DNA of 64,000 nt from Cardiocondyla obscurior (lineage: Eukaryota > Arthropoda > Insecta > Hymenoptera > Formicidae), in NCBI RefSeq assembly GCF_019399895.1, contig NC_091864.1, positions 8,534,001-8,598,000 on the forward strand, written 5' to 3'. Position 1 is the first letter of the stretch, and each line of letters begins with the position of its first letter. Shown piece by piece: positions 1 to 11,478 of the stretch. The position numbers and the translations under genes were made by a program. A model generated the notes under the pieces. The model was not told the origin of the DNA and ran no database searches. It worked only from the letters and a program-made list of their open reading frames with translations.

Positions 1-75
1 CTCGAACAGACCGCGGATGGGCGTGAGAATTTTTAAACATCTTTAAACACTCACCTGACGTCTCCACTGTTTCAG

Positions 76-3000
76 GGATGGTGGTAAACGGTTTCGTGAA
101 CGTCGTTATCACGACGATCGAGAGGAGATTTGGATTGAAGTCGTCGGAGACCGGGCTGATAGCCGGCGGATACGACATCGCCAGCTTCCTGCTGCTCGTG
201 CCAGTGAGCTATCTCGGCGGGCGCGCGAAGGCGTCGAAACCGAGGTACGCGTGTGTCGCACGCCATTATCTCACGCATTAATATTAATACCGATATCCCT
301 CCCGCGCGACGACTCTCATAAATATTAATCCCAACGTCAGTCCGTCCGCGCGCCGCCAACTTGATCCCCATCCAGTTTCTTTACCGCGGCAGCCTCCGTC
401 GTTCGAGTAAATCGAGAATCGATGGGCCCATTGGAGATCCCGGACTTCGCCGGAGATCTCGCCGGGTCGTGACCGCGTCTCTCAAAATTACTCCGGATTG
501 AAAGAAACGAGAGAAACGGGCTGACGCTGACGAACGCGCGCGCTCGGCGACGATTTTCCCTCCCCGGCTTGAATCTCGCGAGGGGTGGAAATTAAATCGC
601 GGTCCCTCGCACCTCCACGGCTCCCTGTTTCATCCGGATATTCTGAACTGTCGTAGGTATATCGGCATAGGGATTCTAGTCTTAGGTATAGGTAGCCTGC
701 TGTTTGCGTCTCCGCATTATCTTGCCGGACCATATAGAGGGGGTCAGCAAACAGAGAACGTATGCCAAAGTGTCAGCAATATATCGAGCCACTCGGTAAG
801 CGAGCAAATTGAATTACTACAGAACACATTTGAAACTCCCCCTCCCACACTTCCACGCCCGGTTTACTTTGCCGTGACGAGTTTAATCGAGACGGCACGT
901 CCCTCCGATGATAAAATGTAAAACACGGATGAGCTCCTCCCGCGTGATCCTGAGCTTGATTTCGACAATGTGAGACACAATGAGTGATTAAATGCGTGGC
1001 GCGAGCCGACCGAACGGCTTGTGCTTGTGATACCGCGCTTTTCTCTTTATTCCCGCACTTTTTATTCACGTAGTCCGAACCGGCGACGCCAGATTTATCA
1101 TTATTTCGGTTATTTAGATACCCTGCACGGATCAGTCTGCCGCTCAAGCAGATTTGGAGCCTTACAGTGGCGTGTACTTAACCATATTTCTGGTAGCTCA
1201 ACTGTTACACGGCGCCGGTGCGGCGCCCTTTTATACGCTCGGGGTTACGTATTTAGATGAGAATGTCTCGAAGAAGATGTCCTCGGTATATCTAGGTAAG
1301 ACGAGTAAGAACACACATATTCCCGAGTTAATACCGCCACGCAAATACTGAAAATATAAACTTGTTTTCGGAATCAGAAGTTTTTCAGTATTACAACATT
1401 TAAAATTAAAAAAATGTCCAGTCTTTTTAAAATTCAAAATAAGTACTTTTCAGTATTTTATTGACGGGATTAAATTTGAAATTGAAAATTTCAATAAGCA
1501 GTTATTTTTATCTTAATCTATAAATTTTAATCAAATAAATTATATTGTGCGACAGGCGTTTATTACACTATGGCCATAATAGGACCAGCACTCGGCTACG
1601 TGATCGGTGGTGAATTATTGAAAATTTATACCGACTTCCTCACGGTGGACTCTTCAACGTAAGTATTCAAGTAGACCAACATATGCGTGTCTTTTCCTAT
1701 TATTAAAAAAAAAAGAAAAAAAAGGGAAAAAGTATCAGATGTCTTCATTTCCGAATATAGAGAATGCGACGAGAAGGCAAGGGATATTTTATTGACGACG
1801 CGGGGTGCGGCAGTCGAGCGAAGGGTAGAGAAAAAATCCCCGTGTAACGGCATCGGAATTCGTCTCCGTTCGTTGTCACGCTAAACGCATTTTCCACCTT
1901 TCCGCCCTGATAACGTTTAGTCGCGCGTCACCGGCAACTTTATTAAATTCTCGCGAGGATTTATCGGCCATTCGCGTCTATCTCACCGTGGACGAAATGC
2001 AGGCGGGAGCGGCGATAATGCGCGCGTGCCGACACGCGGTTTCGAACCGAGCCGAATAACTCGCCGATCTGGTGGTACGCAAATACGTGCGTTATCCATC
2101 ATCTCGCCCGGTATTTGGGCGACACGCGGTGAGATTCAGTGGCGATAGGTGAAACAATCTCGCCGGCAATACGCAAAGCGCTGATTAAACGCGCGTAAAC
2201 CGATTGATCCGATTAACCAATTTTCGAGAGTAATTATCGAGCAGCCGCGGCGCGTTCGATTATCCGTTCGCTTCGTGCTCTCGAAAGAGGTACGCGCAAA
2301 TTTTTTTTTTCTTTTTTTTTTTTAATTTACAGCCGTCTCTGAATCCGGCGGTAATTTTGTGAGATATTTCAATATATGATAAACTCAATTATGTTTGCGA
2401 TTCACTCGATCGTGTTTAGCGTTGGATTTATTGTTGAAGTATTTTTCTCACTTTTATTCACTTTGAATGTATTTGTCCGGCAGGTAGATACGCAAAATGC
2501 ACGCGCTCCTTTAATCCACATCGCCGTTAAAAATATTCCGCGCGATCGCCGGAGCGTATAATAGGTCGGGATTAATAGTGCGTGTATAACTCCAGCGGTA
2601 CACGGTGCGCTTTCCCCATGGGGAAAATGTCAAGTGGCGAGCCGGCGTTTGACGATGACGCCGATATTACCCTTCAAAACTGTTGGCTCATCCCCCGGCA
2701 CTTAGGACACAATCAGCCTCCATTTGTCCGCGCGCCCTCCCCGCGGAGTCGCCCTGCGGCCCTTCTCGACCACTGACTCACTCCGTGAGAATCGAATTAA
2801 CCGTCGGGAGTGAAAGAATCTCTTCTCCGCAAAAATTTCTTGAAAATCTTAGTTTTTCGTTCGCGCGAAACGCGAGCGAGCGTGCCGAGAAAGAGCAGAA
2901 GTGAGCCGACGCGTTTCTCCGCAACGGCAATTTTCGCGGCCGCGACTCGTGTCCTTTCTTTCTCGCGAGGAATGAGATTTCTCGGAGGGGAAAAAAAAAG

Positions 3001-5901
3001 GGCGAAGAGGCAGGAGTAAGATGAAATTATTCGCGTAACAGGCGCCGGCAGCCCCGCTATCGCCGCACGTGAGAGCCGCTCGTGCGTGCGCCGGCGTTTA
3101 ATTTTCCAGGTAAATGAAAAGTTTCTCGCCGAGGAGATGCAGCGGAGGCAGCAGATGCTGGTCCCTCGAGCCGGTGGAAATGAATGACTTCTCTACGTGC
3201 GCCTTTCCGCTTTCTCACTTTCGAGCTCTCCGCGATAAGTTGCGCTGTAGCTCGGCTACAGCGTGCTGGTTCGGTAATGGGCTTCGAGCCCGCAAATTAT
3301 TCCTTTTTCTCGTGTACCATCGATTCTTTCGCGCCGACTTCTCGCCCCTGGTATTTTATCGTATTTATTTATTTATTGCCCCTTAGAAAATTGGGATTTG
3401 AACGGTCAGACGCGCATAATCCCCGGAAATTTAAATAAGAAGAATATGTCATAACTAAAAATCGATCCAATTTTTTGTTCCCTTTTGCGTTACCTCATCA
3501 AACCAAGATAAAAGTGGGAGGAATTATCTGGCGCTCCAGTTTCGTTTTTACATCCATTATCGCGGAAAAGAAACTTGAAATAGAGTATCGAGAAGTTCCG
3601 AGATCTATATGAAGCGAATGCTAAATATATTTCGGAGAGGTAGAACTTGCCAATACGTTCCGTCGAATCTGCCCTAAAACCTAAAATCGAATTGCAGGAT
3701 TGGGTTAACTTCTGACAGTAATGTCTGGGTCGGCGCGTGGTGGATCGGTTTTTTGGCGGCGGCTGTCATATGCTTCGCCATTGCGATTCCGGTTCTGGCG
3801 TTCCCGGCAGTTTTACCAGGTATGATCGATCTGCTTTTAGACCAAATAATAAAATAAAATAAATAAAATTAAACGATATATTTAGCCAACATATAATCTA
3901 AAATAAATTAAAATATAATTAATTGATTAATTAATTCATAAAAAAAATAAGAGGAATACGTTTTAAATAGGATCGGAGGAGCTGGCCAAGGATCGAGTGT
4001 CAGAAGCTCACGAGAAGTCAACTCGATCTTCGACCGCGGGGACAGGAGAAGCGTTTTCGAAGATACGAGAGTTGCCGCGGGCCCTGACTGAGTTACTTAG
4101 CAATCCGGCGTTTTTCATGCTGAATTTGGCAGGTGCCAGTGAAGGGCTGCTGATCGCCGGGTTCGCTGCCTTCCTGCCGAAACTGATTGAAAATCAATTT
4201 AGCGTCAGTGCCAGTTCGGCCGCGCTGCTGATGGGTGAATAATATAACAATTCAATTAATCTGTCGTAATACAGGTGGCATGAATTTCGCGCGATCGTTA
4301 TATAGAAACATTTTCGACGAGCTTCGAAAGTAGTTTGCTACGCGTACAAAAAAATCGATTATCAAATCGTAATAAGCAAGGTTTTAACAAATATCGATTA
4401 ACGATCTGATTTAGTAATTAATTATTTTATTTAAGGTATTAATTAATGACCGCGGATTGCGAAAATGGTGCTTTCAGGGTTGGTGACCGTGCCGGCGGGA
4501 GGAGGCGGTACTTTTCTCGGCGGTTACTTAATAAAGCGTTTCAACTTGTCGTGTTCCGGCATCTTGAAGTTCTGTCTGCTGGCCACGGCTGCCTGCATCG
4601 CGTTTACATTGTGTTTCGCATTGAACTGCCCGAACTTGGACTTTGCCGGGTTGACGGTGCCCTACCAGAACACGACGAGGTTCGTGCGATTCGCAGATTT
4701 AGTTTTGGACATATTATAAAAGTTAATTTTATTTAACTATTTATGATAATGGGAACGATGACGTATGTACAGAAAGGTCGCGATGTCCCTCGAAAACACA
4801 TGTAACAACGGTTGCGGGTGCTCCAGGTCGCAATTTGACCCCATATGCGGCGTAGACGGAATCATGTACTATTCACCCTGTCACGCCGGATGTTACCGAG
4901 AAACTCCAGTGAACAACGTCAAGGTATAAATTGCATTAAATAAGAACCATTATTGATTATTAGAATTGGAATTAGAAGGAAATCTAATAATTTAAATATA
5001 AATAAATAAAACAGATCGAGTCTGGAATCTATCAAATTTTTTAAAGCGCAGAAACAGCGCGGCTTTTGGAACAAACTTTTTTTTACCTAACAAATAAACG
5101 TTTCTGCTTTCCAGGTGTACGCGGATTGCAGCTGCATACACGCGTCGGCGATGAATCTAACGAGTGACGGGACTGGCAACGTGGTCCAGTTCGAGGCCAT
5201 CAACACCACGTGCACCAGCTCGTGCCGACTACTGTGGCTCTTCATCGTCCTGGCATTTTGCAACATGTTTATGACTTTCTTGTGCACGATGCCGGCGCTC
5301 TCGTCGACGCTGCGAGTTGTGCGCGACGATCAGCGCTCGTTCGCCTTAGGGATACAGTGGATTAAAGTACGAATTCTGGGCACGATACCGGCGCCCATGG
5401 TCTTCGGTGCTCTTATCGATGACACCTGTATTCTGTGGAACGAGACTTGCGACGGCAGAGGCGCCTGTCTCGTGTACGACAATTATTACATGAGCAGGTT
5501 GGTGAACGGTCTCGCTCTTGTAAATCGTAAACTACGAGCATTCAAATACTTGAGACTCATAATTTCAGCTATATACAGAAACTGCTTAATTTTTTTTTTT
5601 TTTAATTGTAATTGGTCGTTTTTCTTACGCTTTAAGTTTTACTGTTTAAATGCTTTGGTGCTTAATTCCGTGTTTTCTAAAAATCTTTTCTTACGCACAT
5701 CTAATTTTCCGCAGATACATGCTCGCTTTAGCGTTCATTGGGAAGGCGGCTTCGTTGTTGTTCTTTTTCTTGGCGTGGTGGACGTACGTTCCGCCGAGCA
5801 CCAGAGGCATCGACCAAAATTCTCGACAGCAAACGACGGCTACATTGATGCTGAGCGACACGTCGCAGGAGGTTGAAATATCGCCGAATACGATAGCGTA
5901 A
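76..5901 (+). CDS. Organic anion transporting polypeptide (OATP/SLCO family), 3' ten exons; 5' end outside window
   Basis: This gene encodes a multi-pass plasma-membrane carrier for large organic anions; some insect members import ecdysteroids. Coding exons read by frame continuity: 76-244, 657-795, 1118-1295, 1556-1658, 3698-3819, 3971-4234, 4478-4679, 4773-4923, 5115-5497, 5715-5901 (TAA 5899-5901). They sum to 1898 nt, about 631 residues. Every junction joins in frame with gt/ag. Family landmarks in order are: TTIERRF with the GGYDIASF helix (exon at 76); VSYLGGRAKASKPRYIG across the first junction; GPALGYVIGG (1556); WVGAWWIGF (3698); FLPKLIENQF (3971); a Cys-rich Kazal-like extracellular loop CNNGCGC...CGVDG...CHAGC (4773); and IPAPMVFGALIDDTC with CDGRGACLVYD (5115). 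A last helix and a short polar tail end in NTIA. The start codon and probably the first helix lie left of base 1. Introns over 300 nt (245-656, 796-1117 and 1659-3697) hold no coding sequence I can see. Oatp74D, Oatp58D or another paralogue is possible; I cannot decide by eye. Confidence 0.95.
1659..3697 (+). other. Large OATP intron, no gene recognised
   Basis: This 2-kb intron splits a phase-2 codon; the flanking exons join as SST-IGL. It contains a T-rich tract near 2308-2332 and a CpG-rich block at about 1900-3300. The open frames inside it carry no recognisable motif and look like chance openings in GC-rich DNA. An internal regulatory element cannot be excluded. Confidence 0.6.
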
Positions 5902-7426
5902 TTTTTGATTATTATTATTATTTTTTTAGAAAGTTATTCTTTTAGAACTGTTATTTTTTTAAGAACGGCAGAAGTAACTGCTATTTATACGCGAATAGAC
6001 AAATGTTTTAATAAATTCTTTCCTTTTTGGCGGCGAGAACCGCTAAATCGAAAACTATTAGAGTAATTCTAATATGGGTGAGTTTTTTAATTCATTAATT
6101 GACCCGTTACAAGCGTTATTTTTTATTAATTATTTTGTCGATAAACTAAATATTTTATATTGACTTTAATTGAATCCATTTATTAAAACAATAACATAAA
6201 ATATCCATCGAAAAAGCCATATTTGTCTGTCGGCTGATAAAAATGGATTCATACTGAAATAAGAAACTCACCCGCTTCACGAGATTTGCGACACGTTGCG
6301 AGTGAAGGTAAACTGGTACCAAGCTAAGGTTAAATACGTGTATGTCAAATGTGAATAAGAGTCGTCACGAAAATCCCTTTCGCACTCTAGAAATTTAATT
6401 TAAGTTCTCGATAATCCTACAATCCGAAAGCTGTGGCCCGGAAGCGAGTCGGCGGAAACGCGCAAGTCCGGTGCCAAAAAGCCTACAACTCGCGGAATAT
6501 CTGTAATTTCTTCTGATCATTTATATTGCGGACAAGCCGCGGTGCGATAAATCTGTAAGCACGAACCAAGGTGTCCAATTAGCGAAGAGTCCTTCGCTCT
6601 GACGTTTTATAGTCCTTTATAACACTCTGCTGACTGTCAATTAAAAATTAACCGATTGTATTTCCCGTAATGATAAATATCGATAAATCTTTGTACCCGA
6701 GAATGTGACTTATATAAATTTGGATGGTGGCTTTGCCACGTATCGACCTCGATGGTTGTCGTATAACATATTACCGATTTGATATCACACTTTGTGCGCC
6801 GTTTTTCGATGTAATTATTTTTATTAAACGAAAAACGCCTGGTACGCCTAGAGTACATATTTATACATGTCATCAATAAAAAGAAAAAAAAAACAAAAAA
6901 AAATTAATGAAATATGTTACTTTAATCTTAGTTATCGATCATTTATTTTTTAAGTAATAACTATATAAACTCTATTTTATATTGTCTGTTTTAGTAATAT
7001 AAAAATTTATAAGAATTTTTTACATTAAAAAAAATACACGGTGACTCAACGTTGATAACAAGTGATAAATCAGAAAATGAATTTGACAAGTGATGTTCAA
7101 TTTCTCCATGCAGTTGTCGATAAACCGATATACGTGGCTCTCAAAGGGATGTTTTATTGGAATGCCGTTTCTAGTAATAAATTAAATCAGCCACAGTATC
7201 GTGTGCTGGTTGTCAAGGTCTTCTACCTGGCTTTTGTTCTTGTAAGATTGAGTAAAATTCATTTTTTAAATAACGAAGATTAAAATTCCGTTTCTCAAAA
7301 TAAATTATTGATATAGCACTATTAATAATTTAATTTTACTATCTCACTTCTAAAGTATTTTAAATATAGAGATTTAATTTCGACTTGAGTTTATTCTTTT
7401 TAAAATTTCGAGTAAGTGTGCCACGG
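5902..7426. other. Intergenic region between OATP and the CPAP1 gene
   Basis: The region contains the OATP 3' UTR and then mostly AT-rich DNA, with a GC-richer patch at about 6420-6620. Two TATA-like strings can be read on the - strand near 6600-6625 (two TATAAA copies about 10 nt apart), but no gene follows them. The open frames at 6637-6876 (-) and 7062-7283 (+) show no recognisable protein features and I do not call them. Confidence 0.5.
6010..6015 (+). terminator. Polyadenylation signal AATAAA of the OATP gene
   Basis: This is the canonical hexamer, about 110 nt after the OATP stop codon, followed by a T-rich stretch. It is the most likely 3' end of the transcript. The call rests on motif and distance only. 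Confidence 0.5.
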
Positions 7427-7433
7427 TATAAAA
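7427..7433 (+). promoter_or_regulatory. Possible TATA box upstream of the CPAP1 gene
   Basis: TATAAAA lies about 356 nt before the CPAP1 ATG. A start about 30-35 nt downstream (near 7460) would give a 5' leader of roughly 320 nt. That leader would include a tiny upstream frame at 7540-7566 (ATG GAT GAT ... TAA, eight codons) in good initiation context. The arrangement is plausible, but there is no transcript evidence and a leader intron cannot be excluded. Confidence 0.3.
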
Positions 7434-7782
7434 TTACTCTACAGAACGTATCGATTTCGACATTCGCCACGACGGATCTTTCACACGGAATGATCGCTTC
7501 ACTTCTCGACGGATTTTGATTTGTAGCGCGCGGGGAACAATGGATGATGAAGATGGGATGCGCTAAGTGTGCCAGATATTGTCAGGACAGGTTGAAAGAG
7601 GTGGAAGCGAGGAATGGAGGAGGGTAAGAGCAGCTCCGGGCTCATCCTCGAGTTACTTTCACTTGAACTTCTCGTGTAGTGATCCTCCAGACGGTGGGAG
7701 CGGATCTCCTTATCTTCCGCGTAATTCGAACTCGTGTGATCTCTTGGTGATCTCTGGTTTCCATTTTAAAAGAAGAAAAGAC

Positions 7783-9234
7783 ATGGCGCTACGCAAGATT
7801 TTCCAGTCGTGTCTTTTGAGCTTGCTGCTCGTCGCCGTCGCAGACGCCGAAGAAGTCTTCGTAAGTAGCGAGAACTCGAAGCCTAGTGCATTTTATGTTA
7901 AATCGTATTAGCTGTGCACACCGATGACGTCATGAGCGAGGAATTGCTCGCAGAGGTTCGCGAACGTTGACTCCCACGTGTTTGAACGAGTACGGGGAAA
8001 AAATTTTGTACTGAAGAGTTACTTTCATGACATTTGAACTTATTATTTTAATTATTAATTGGACGGTCCATAATTTGATAATCCATAATTTAAGCCCCGC
8101 AGTCACTATGACGTTATAATAATTTTTAATATGAAATTTAGTATGTAATTTTCTCTGTATGAATAATGTGATTGCTCGCTTATGCAGAATACCACTCCGC
8201 CGACCGTCAGAACGAGGTTCTCTTGTCACAACCGACCTATGGGTTTCTACGCGGACATCGAGGCGGACTGCAGAGTATATCACACGTGCGACGATCATGG
8301 GAACAAGTTCACTTATCGGTGCCCTGAAGAGACGGCCTTCCGCCAGGATGCCATGATATGCGACCATGCGCACCTAGTCGACTGCCGGGCGACGGTTTAC
8401 CCGTCGACTCATCTCCCGGACGGGGACGTCGACGAGGGACTTTCAGGTTCCTCGACCACATCTCCGGACGCGAGCAACTCGCTCGACGATCCCAGAATGT
8501 CGTTCTCGCGCTCCTTCCGGGTGGTCCAGCGACCAGACGTGTCCGTGCCTAATAAACTCCAGTCCGGTTTCGTTTTTCGCGCGAGTCTGTTTCTACGGAA
8601 TCAGAATCAGAATCAGAATAGGAACCGAGGAGAACCTGCCACGGATACTTGCGCGACGTGCGACGTCGACTCTAGGGCTACAGCTTCTACCGCCCGACCG
8701 TTCGCCAAGTTTGATTCGCGCAGGAATGAGCCGGCTGCGCCGAGGCGATCTTTCTCGGAGGTCGGCGATAGAAACGCCGTGCAACATTTTACTCGATCGC
8801 CGGAGAATAATCAACGTTCGCCTTTTGTGATGCCTCCCTCGGGTCACCGAGACGTTCGTCCATATTTGGAGACTCTGCGATCGATCCAAGCGCACGCGGG
8901 CCACCTGAAGTCTACCACGGAGATCCCGGTACACGCTCTAACGGTATCCTTGAAGCCGCTGGTGCCGAACGAGCTAGAGTACGATCCTTACTACCCCAAG
9001 CAACCAACGTCTACCGAGGCGTATTACACGCCCAGCAGCCGTAACAAACCCGATACCTTTCGGTTCTCCAGCTCAAGTCAGACACCGGTGATCGCCACGC
9101 ACCGCAATCTCGCTTTCGAGATCCCGCCTATGCTGCCCGACCTGAACTCTTTGGAGGATCTGGTTGATCGCCGAAAGTTCTTCTACATTCCACGCACAAA
9201 CGTGAAGTCGATATCGCGCGTGTTTGGTGTTTAG
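7783..9234 (+). CDS. Secreted single chitin-binding-domain protein, CPAP1 type (ChtBD2 / CBM14)
   Basis: The protein is an extracellular, chitin-binding structural protein of cuticle or another apical matrix. Exons are 7783-7860 and 8188-9234 (TAG 9232-9234), joined in phase 0, encoding 374 residues. Exon 1 is essentially the signal peptide: M1, basic residues, then a hydrophobic core around LLSLLLVAVA, with likely cleavage near the DAEE at about residue 22. Exon 2 opens with one type-2 chitin-binding domain. Its six cysteines are C39, C54, C60, C71, C84 and C92 with 14/5/10/12/7 spacing, and it has the expected aromatics (Y57, F67, Y69) and the YRCPEETAF block. The remaining roughly 280 residues are a polar, Ser/Pro/Arg-rich tail with an NQNQNQNRNR run (about 8598-8630) and an isolated CATC pair. 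A single N-terminal ChtBD2 defines CPAP1; peritrophins and CPAP3 proteins have more domains. The exact CPAP1 subgroup is not decidable by eye. The ATG follows an A-rich stretch and is the only start giving a signal peptide. Confidence 0.9.
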
Positions 9235-10066
9235 CAATCTTAGCTGCAATTAATTAAAAAATGTTAAAAAAAAATTCTTTTTTTTTAATAAAATATAAAT
9301 TAAATAAATTTATTTCAATTAAATTAATTAAAGAATTTTTTAATATAAAAGTTTCAACTTTGTTATGTTGTGAAATGAATTGTGCACTGTATGCTTATTG
9401 TATTTCCGTATTGTATTTTTTTATAAAGCATATTTTTTTTTATTCTTAAAAAATCTGTCTAGTATTCGTCTGTCCATTGCGAGCCATGTAGCGAGACAAT
9501 TATTACTGGCTAATAACAAGCTAAAAATGCTAAATGTCGAAACGTTTTTCGTACGTTATTAAAGAAGATCAAAATTGGGAAAAATTTAAGAGAACTTTAA
9601 CGTTGCCAGAACTTTGTCTGTCGATAAGTACTTAATTACTTCGCGGTAATATTAATTACTTATAAAAATAAAATTAAATAAAAAATTTATATTTTAAACT
9701 GGTGTATTCAATATATATTTTTCAAAATAATTTTACCTTATAACTATTATGAGCTGAAATTTAGTGTTTTTATATGTATAAAGAAATTAGTTTCAAGTAT
9801 TTAGCCCGATGTTTATAATCTTCAGTAGATTATTACCCGACACACGATACGAATGAAACATACATTAAATGCGATAGTCGTGTAAAAATTACTTTGCCGT
9901 CAGTCGGAACCTTTTCAACAGACGGGAACAAGAAGAAATTGTTTGAAAATTACCTTTAACATTAATTTGATGATAATTTCATACAATAATTTTTTCAAAT
10001 TGTAACATTAAGACTTTTATAGTAAATGTAATTTATTTATTTTATCGTGCTTATAAATGTTACTTT
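9235..10066. other. AT-rich convergent intergenic spacer between CPAP1 (+) and GST-A (-)
   Basis: The CPAP1 and GST-A genes face each other tail to tail here. The stretch is strongly AT-rich, holds poly(A) signals for both strands, and shows no coding potential. Confidence 0.6.
9287..9292 (+). terminator. Polyadenylation signal AATAAA of the CPAP1 gene
   Basis: The hexamer lies about 53 nt after the CPAP1 stop codon, in an AT-rich tail with a second AATAAA a few bases on. This is motif evidence only. Confidence 0.45.
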
Positions 10067-10082
10067 TTTATTTTATTTTATT
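10067..10082 (-). terminator. Cluster of AATAAA polyadenylation signals for GST-A
   Basis: The + strand reads TTTATT three times in overlapping register (10067-10072, 10072-10077, 10077-10082). This gives three AATAAA hexamers on the - strand, about 150 nt beyond the GST-A stop codon. Confidence 0.45.
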
Positions 10083-10231
10083 CATACGTTTATATTTTTT
10101 TGTATGCAAAAATTAAGGAATAAGTGCAGAAATATAAATATTCAAGATACTTAAAAGACATTAAAAGAACGACATATCATTATTTTAAATATAAGAAAAC
10201 TGAAATAATTTTTTCGCTTTATACACTATAA

Positions 10232-11478
10232 TTATTCATTTTCTTCTTGTTCTCCCTCCTCTCCACCTTCTTCTCCACCCTCTTCGCCTTCTCCTTCACC
10301 TTCACCTTCTCCTTCATTTTCCTCTGTATTCTCTTGCGCAGCCTGAGCGCCTTGAACCATTTGTCTGAACATTTCAAGGGGTTCACCATTCGCCTTTTCG
10401 TATCCAGGTGTAGAAGTTTGTATTCTTTCTAACCAGTCGGAAACATTTGGAAACTCTTCTAAGTCGAATCCAAAAGCCTAATACCCATATCAAACTAATT
10501 AATTATAAGTTTTAATTTTAATTAATTTTAATAATAAATTCGTAGATTTCAAGAATTATGATTAGACTAGACATTTAGATATTCCCTGGAGAACAAACGC
10601 GAAAAAATAATCTCGTGATATAATTTATTGTTACTTCGTTTTAAAAAACGATCGATTCATAACCGCATCGTCGATACTACCTGCGCCGTGGTTACGGACG
10701 CGACCAAGGCGAGATCAGCTATTGTTAAGATATCTCCGGCCACGTAATCTTGACCTTCGAGAAAGATATTCAGAAGTTGAAACGCCCCTGTCAAGTTTTC
10801 GTATTGCACCGGATCGTACGTGTCTGCCTCTTTTCTCAGCACGGTCATCTGCGACAAAATATGCCAAACACGCAACAATTTACACGCAATCGTAGTTTCG
10901 TTTATTTACGAATAACGCAACTTTTCACATACGTAATAATTGTATACGCTCGAGTACAGGGATCCAAAATCGAAGTACAATCGCTGGTTAACCCTCGCGC
11001 GTACCTCTAAATTTCGAGGATACAGCGAGTCGTCCGCGGCATACTGATCAACCAAGTAAGCCATGATAGCTCGACTAAAATACGCATATTTTTTTAATTT
11101 TTTTTTTTAACGAATACCATAATATTAACACCGAAAACGTTAAAACGCCTCTACAGACCTTTCAGAGAGCTTAAGATCGTCGTCGACCAAGAAGGGAATC
11201 GTCTTTTGCGGATTTAACTAGAAAATAAAATTACCCACCCATCAATATTAGGAAATATTGCCATATTTAGTTCGCGATTTAAGCAAGATTTATCTGGAAA
11301 GAATAATATTTCACTTCCAATTTTTTTTTTTTTTTACCAGTTCATATTCCGGCGTCAAATGCTCGCCGGCCATTACATTCAGTACTGTCAACTTCATTTC
11401 CAGCCCAATCGCTTCTGCCACGAGCATGACAGCTCGGCAGGGTGGACTCGGCGGGATATAATACAGCTGTGGTGGCAT
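10232..11478 (-). CDS. Delta-class glutathione S-transferase GST-A, with acidic Glu/Gly C-terminal tail
   Basis: Predicted cytosolic dimeric enzyme conjugating glutathione to electrophiles. Exons in transcript order are 11478-11338, 11217-11159, 11074-10933, 10848-10681 and 10477-10232 (TAA 10234-10232), with intron phases 0/2/0/0, encoding 251 residues. The N-terminal thioredoxin-like domain starts MPPQLYYIPPSPPCR, which places the catalytic Ser at S11. The cis-Pro motif TIP is at 53-55 and Glu-Ser-Arg at 66-68. The all-helical domain shows QRLYFDFGSLY and the N-capping motif LTIADLALVAS. Three points are odd. The glutathione-contacting His of the family motif NPQHTIP is Lys (K52). The Trp before Glu-Ser is Ser (S65). 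After a normal end (FRQMVQG), the protein runs into a 33-residue tail (219-251) with 18 Glu and 10 Gly, encoded by a GAAGGN-like purine tract. All splice sites and frames are intact, so I treat it as functional but divergent. Class assignment is secure from the SxPCR and ESR motifs; catalytic activity is uncertain. Confidence 0.95.
10247..10333 (-). repeat. Purine-rich GAA/GGN triplet tract coding the acidic tail of GST-A
   Basis: On the + strand this reads as repeated CCTTC/ACCTTC/CTCC units, and on the coding strand as alternating GAA or GAG with GGN codons. It is an imperfect coding microsatellite and is likely length-variable between individuals or species. Confidence 0.7.

Noticed and set aside
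3270..3300. GTTCGNNNC-like string resembling a tRNA T-loop
   Set aside because: No matching A-box or cloverleaf pairing upstream.
8593..8934. - strand open frame within CPAP1 exon 2
   Set aside because: It is a shadow of the real + strand coding exon.
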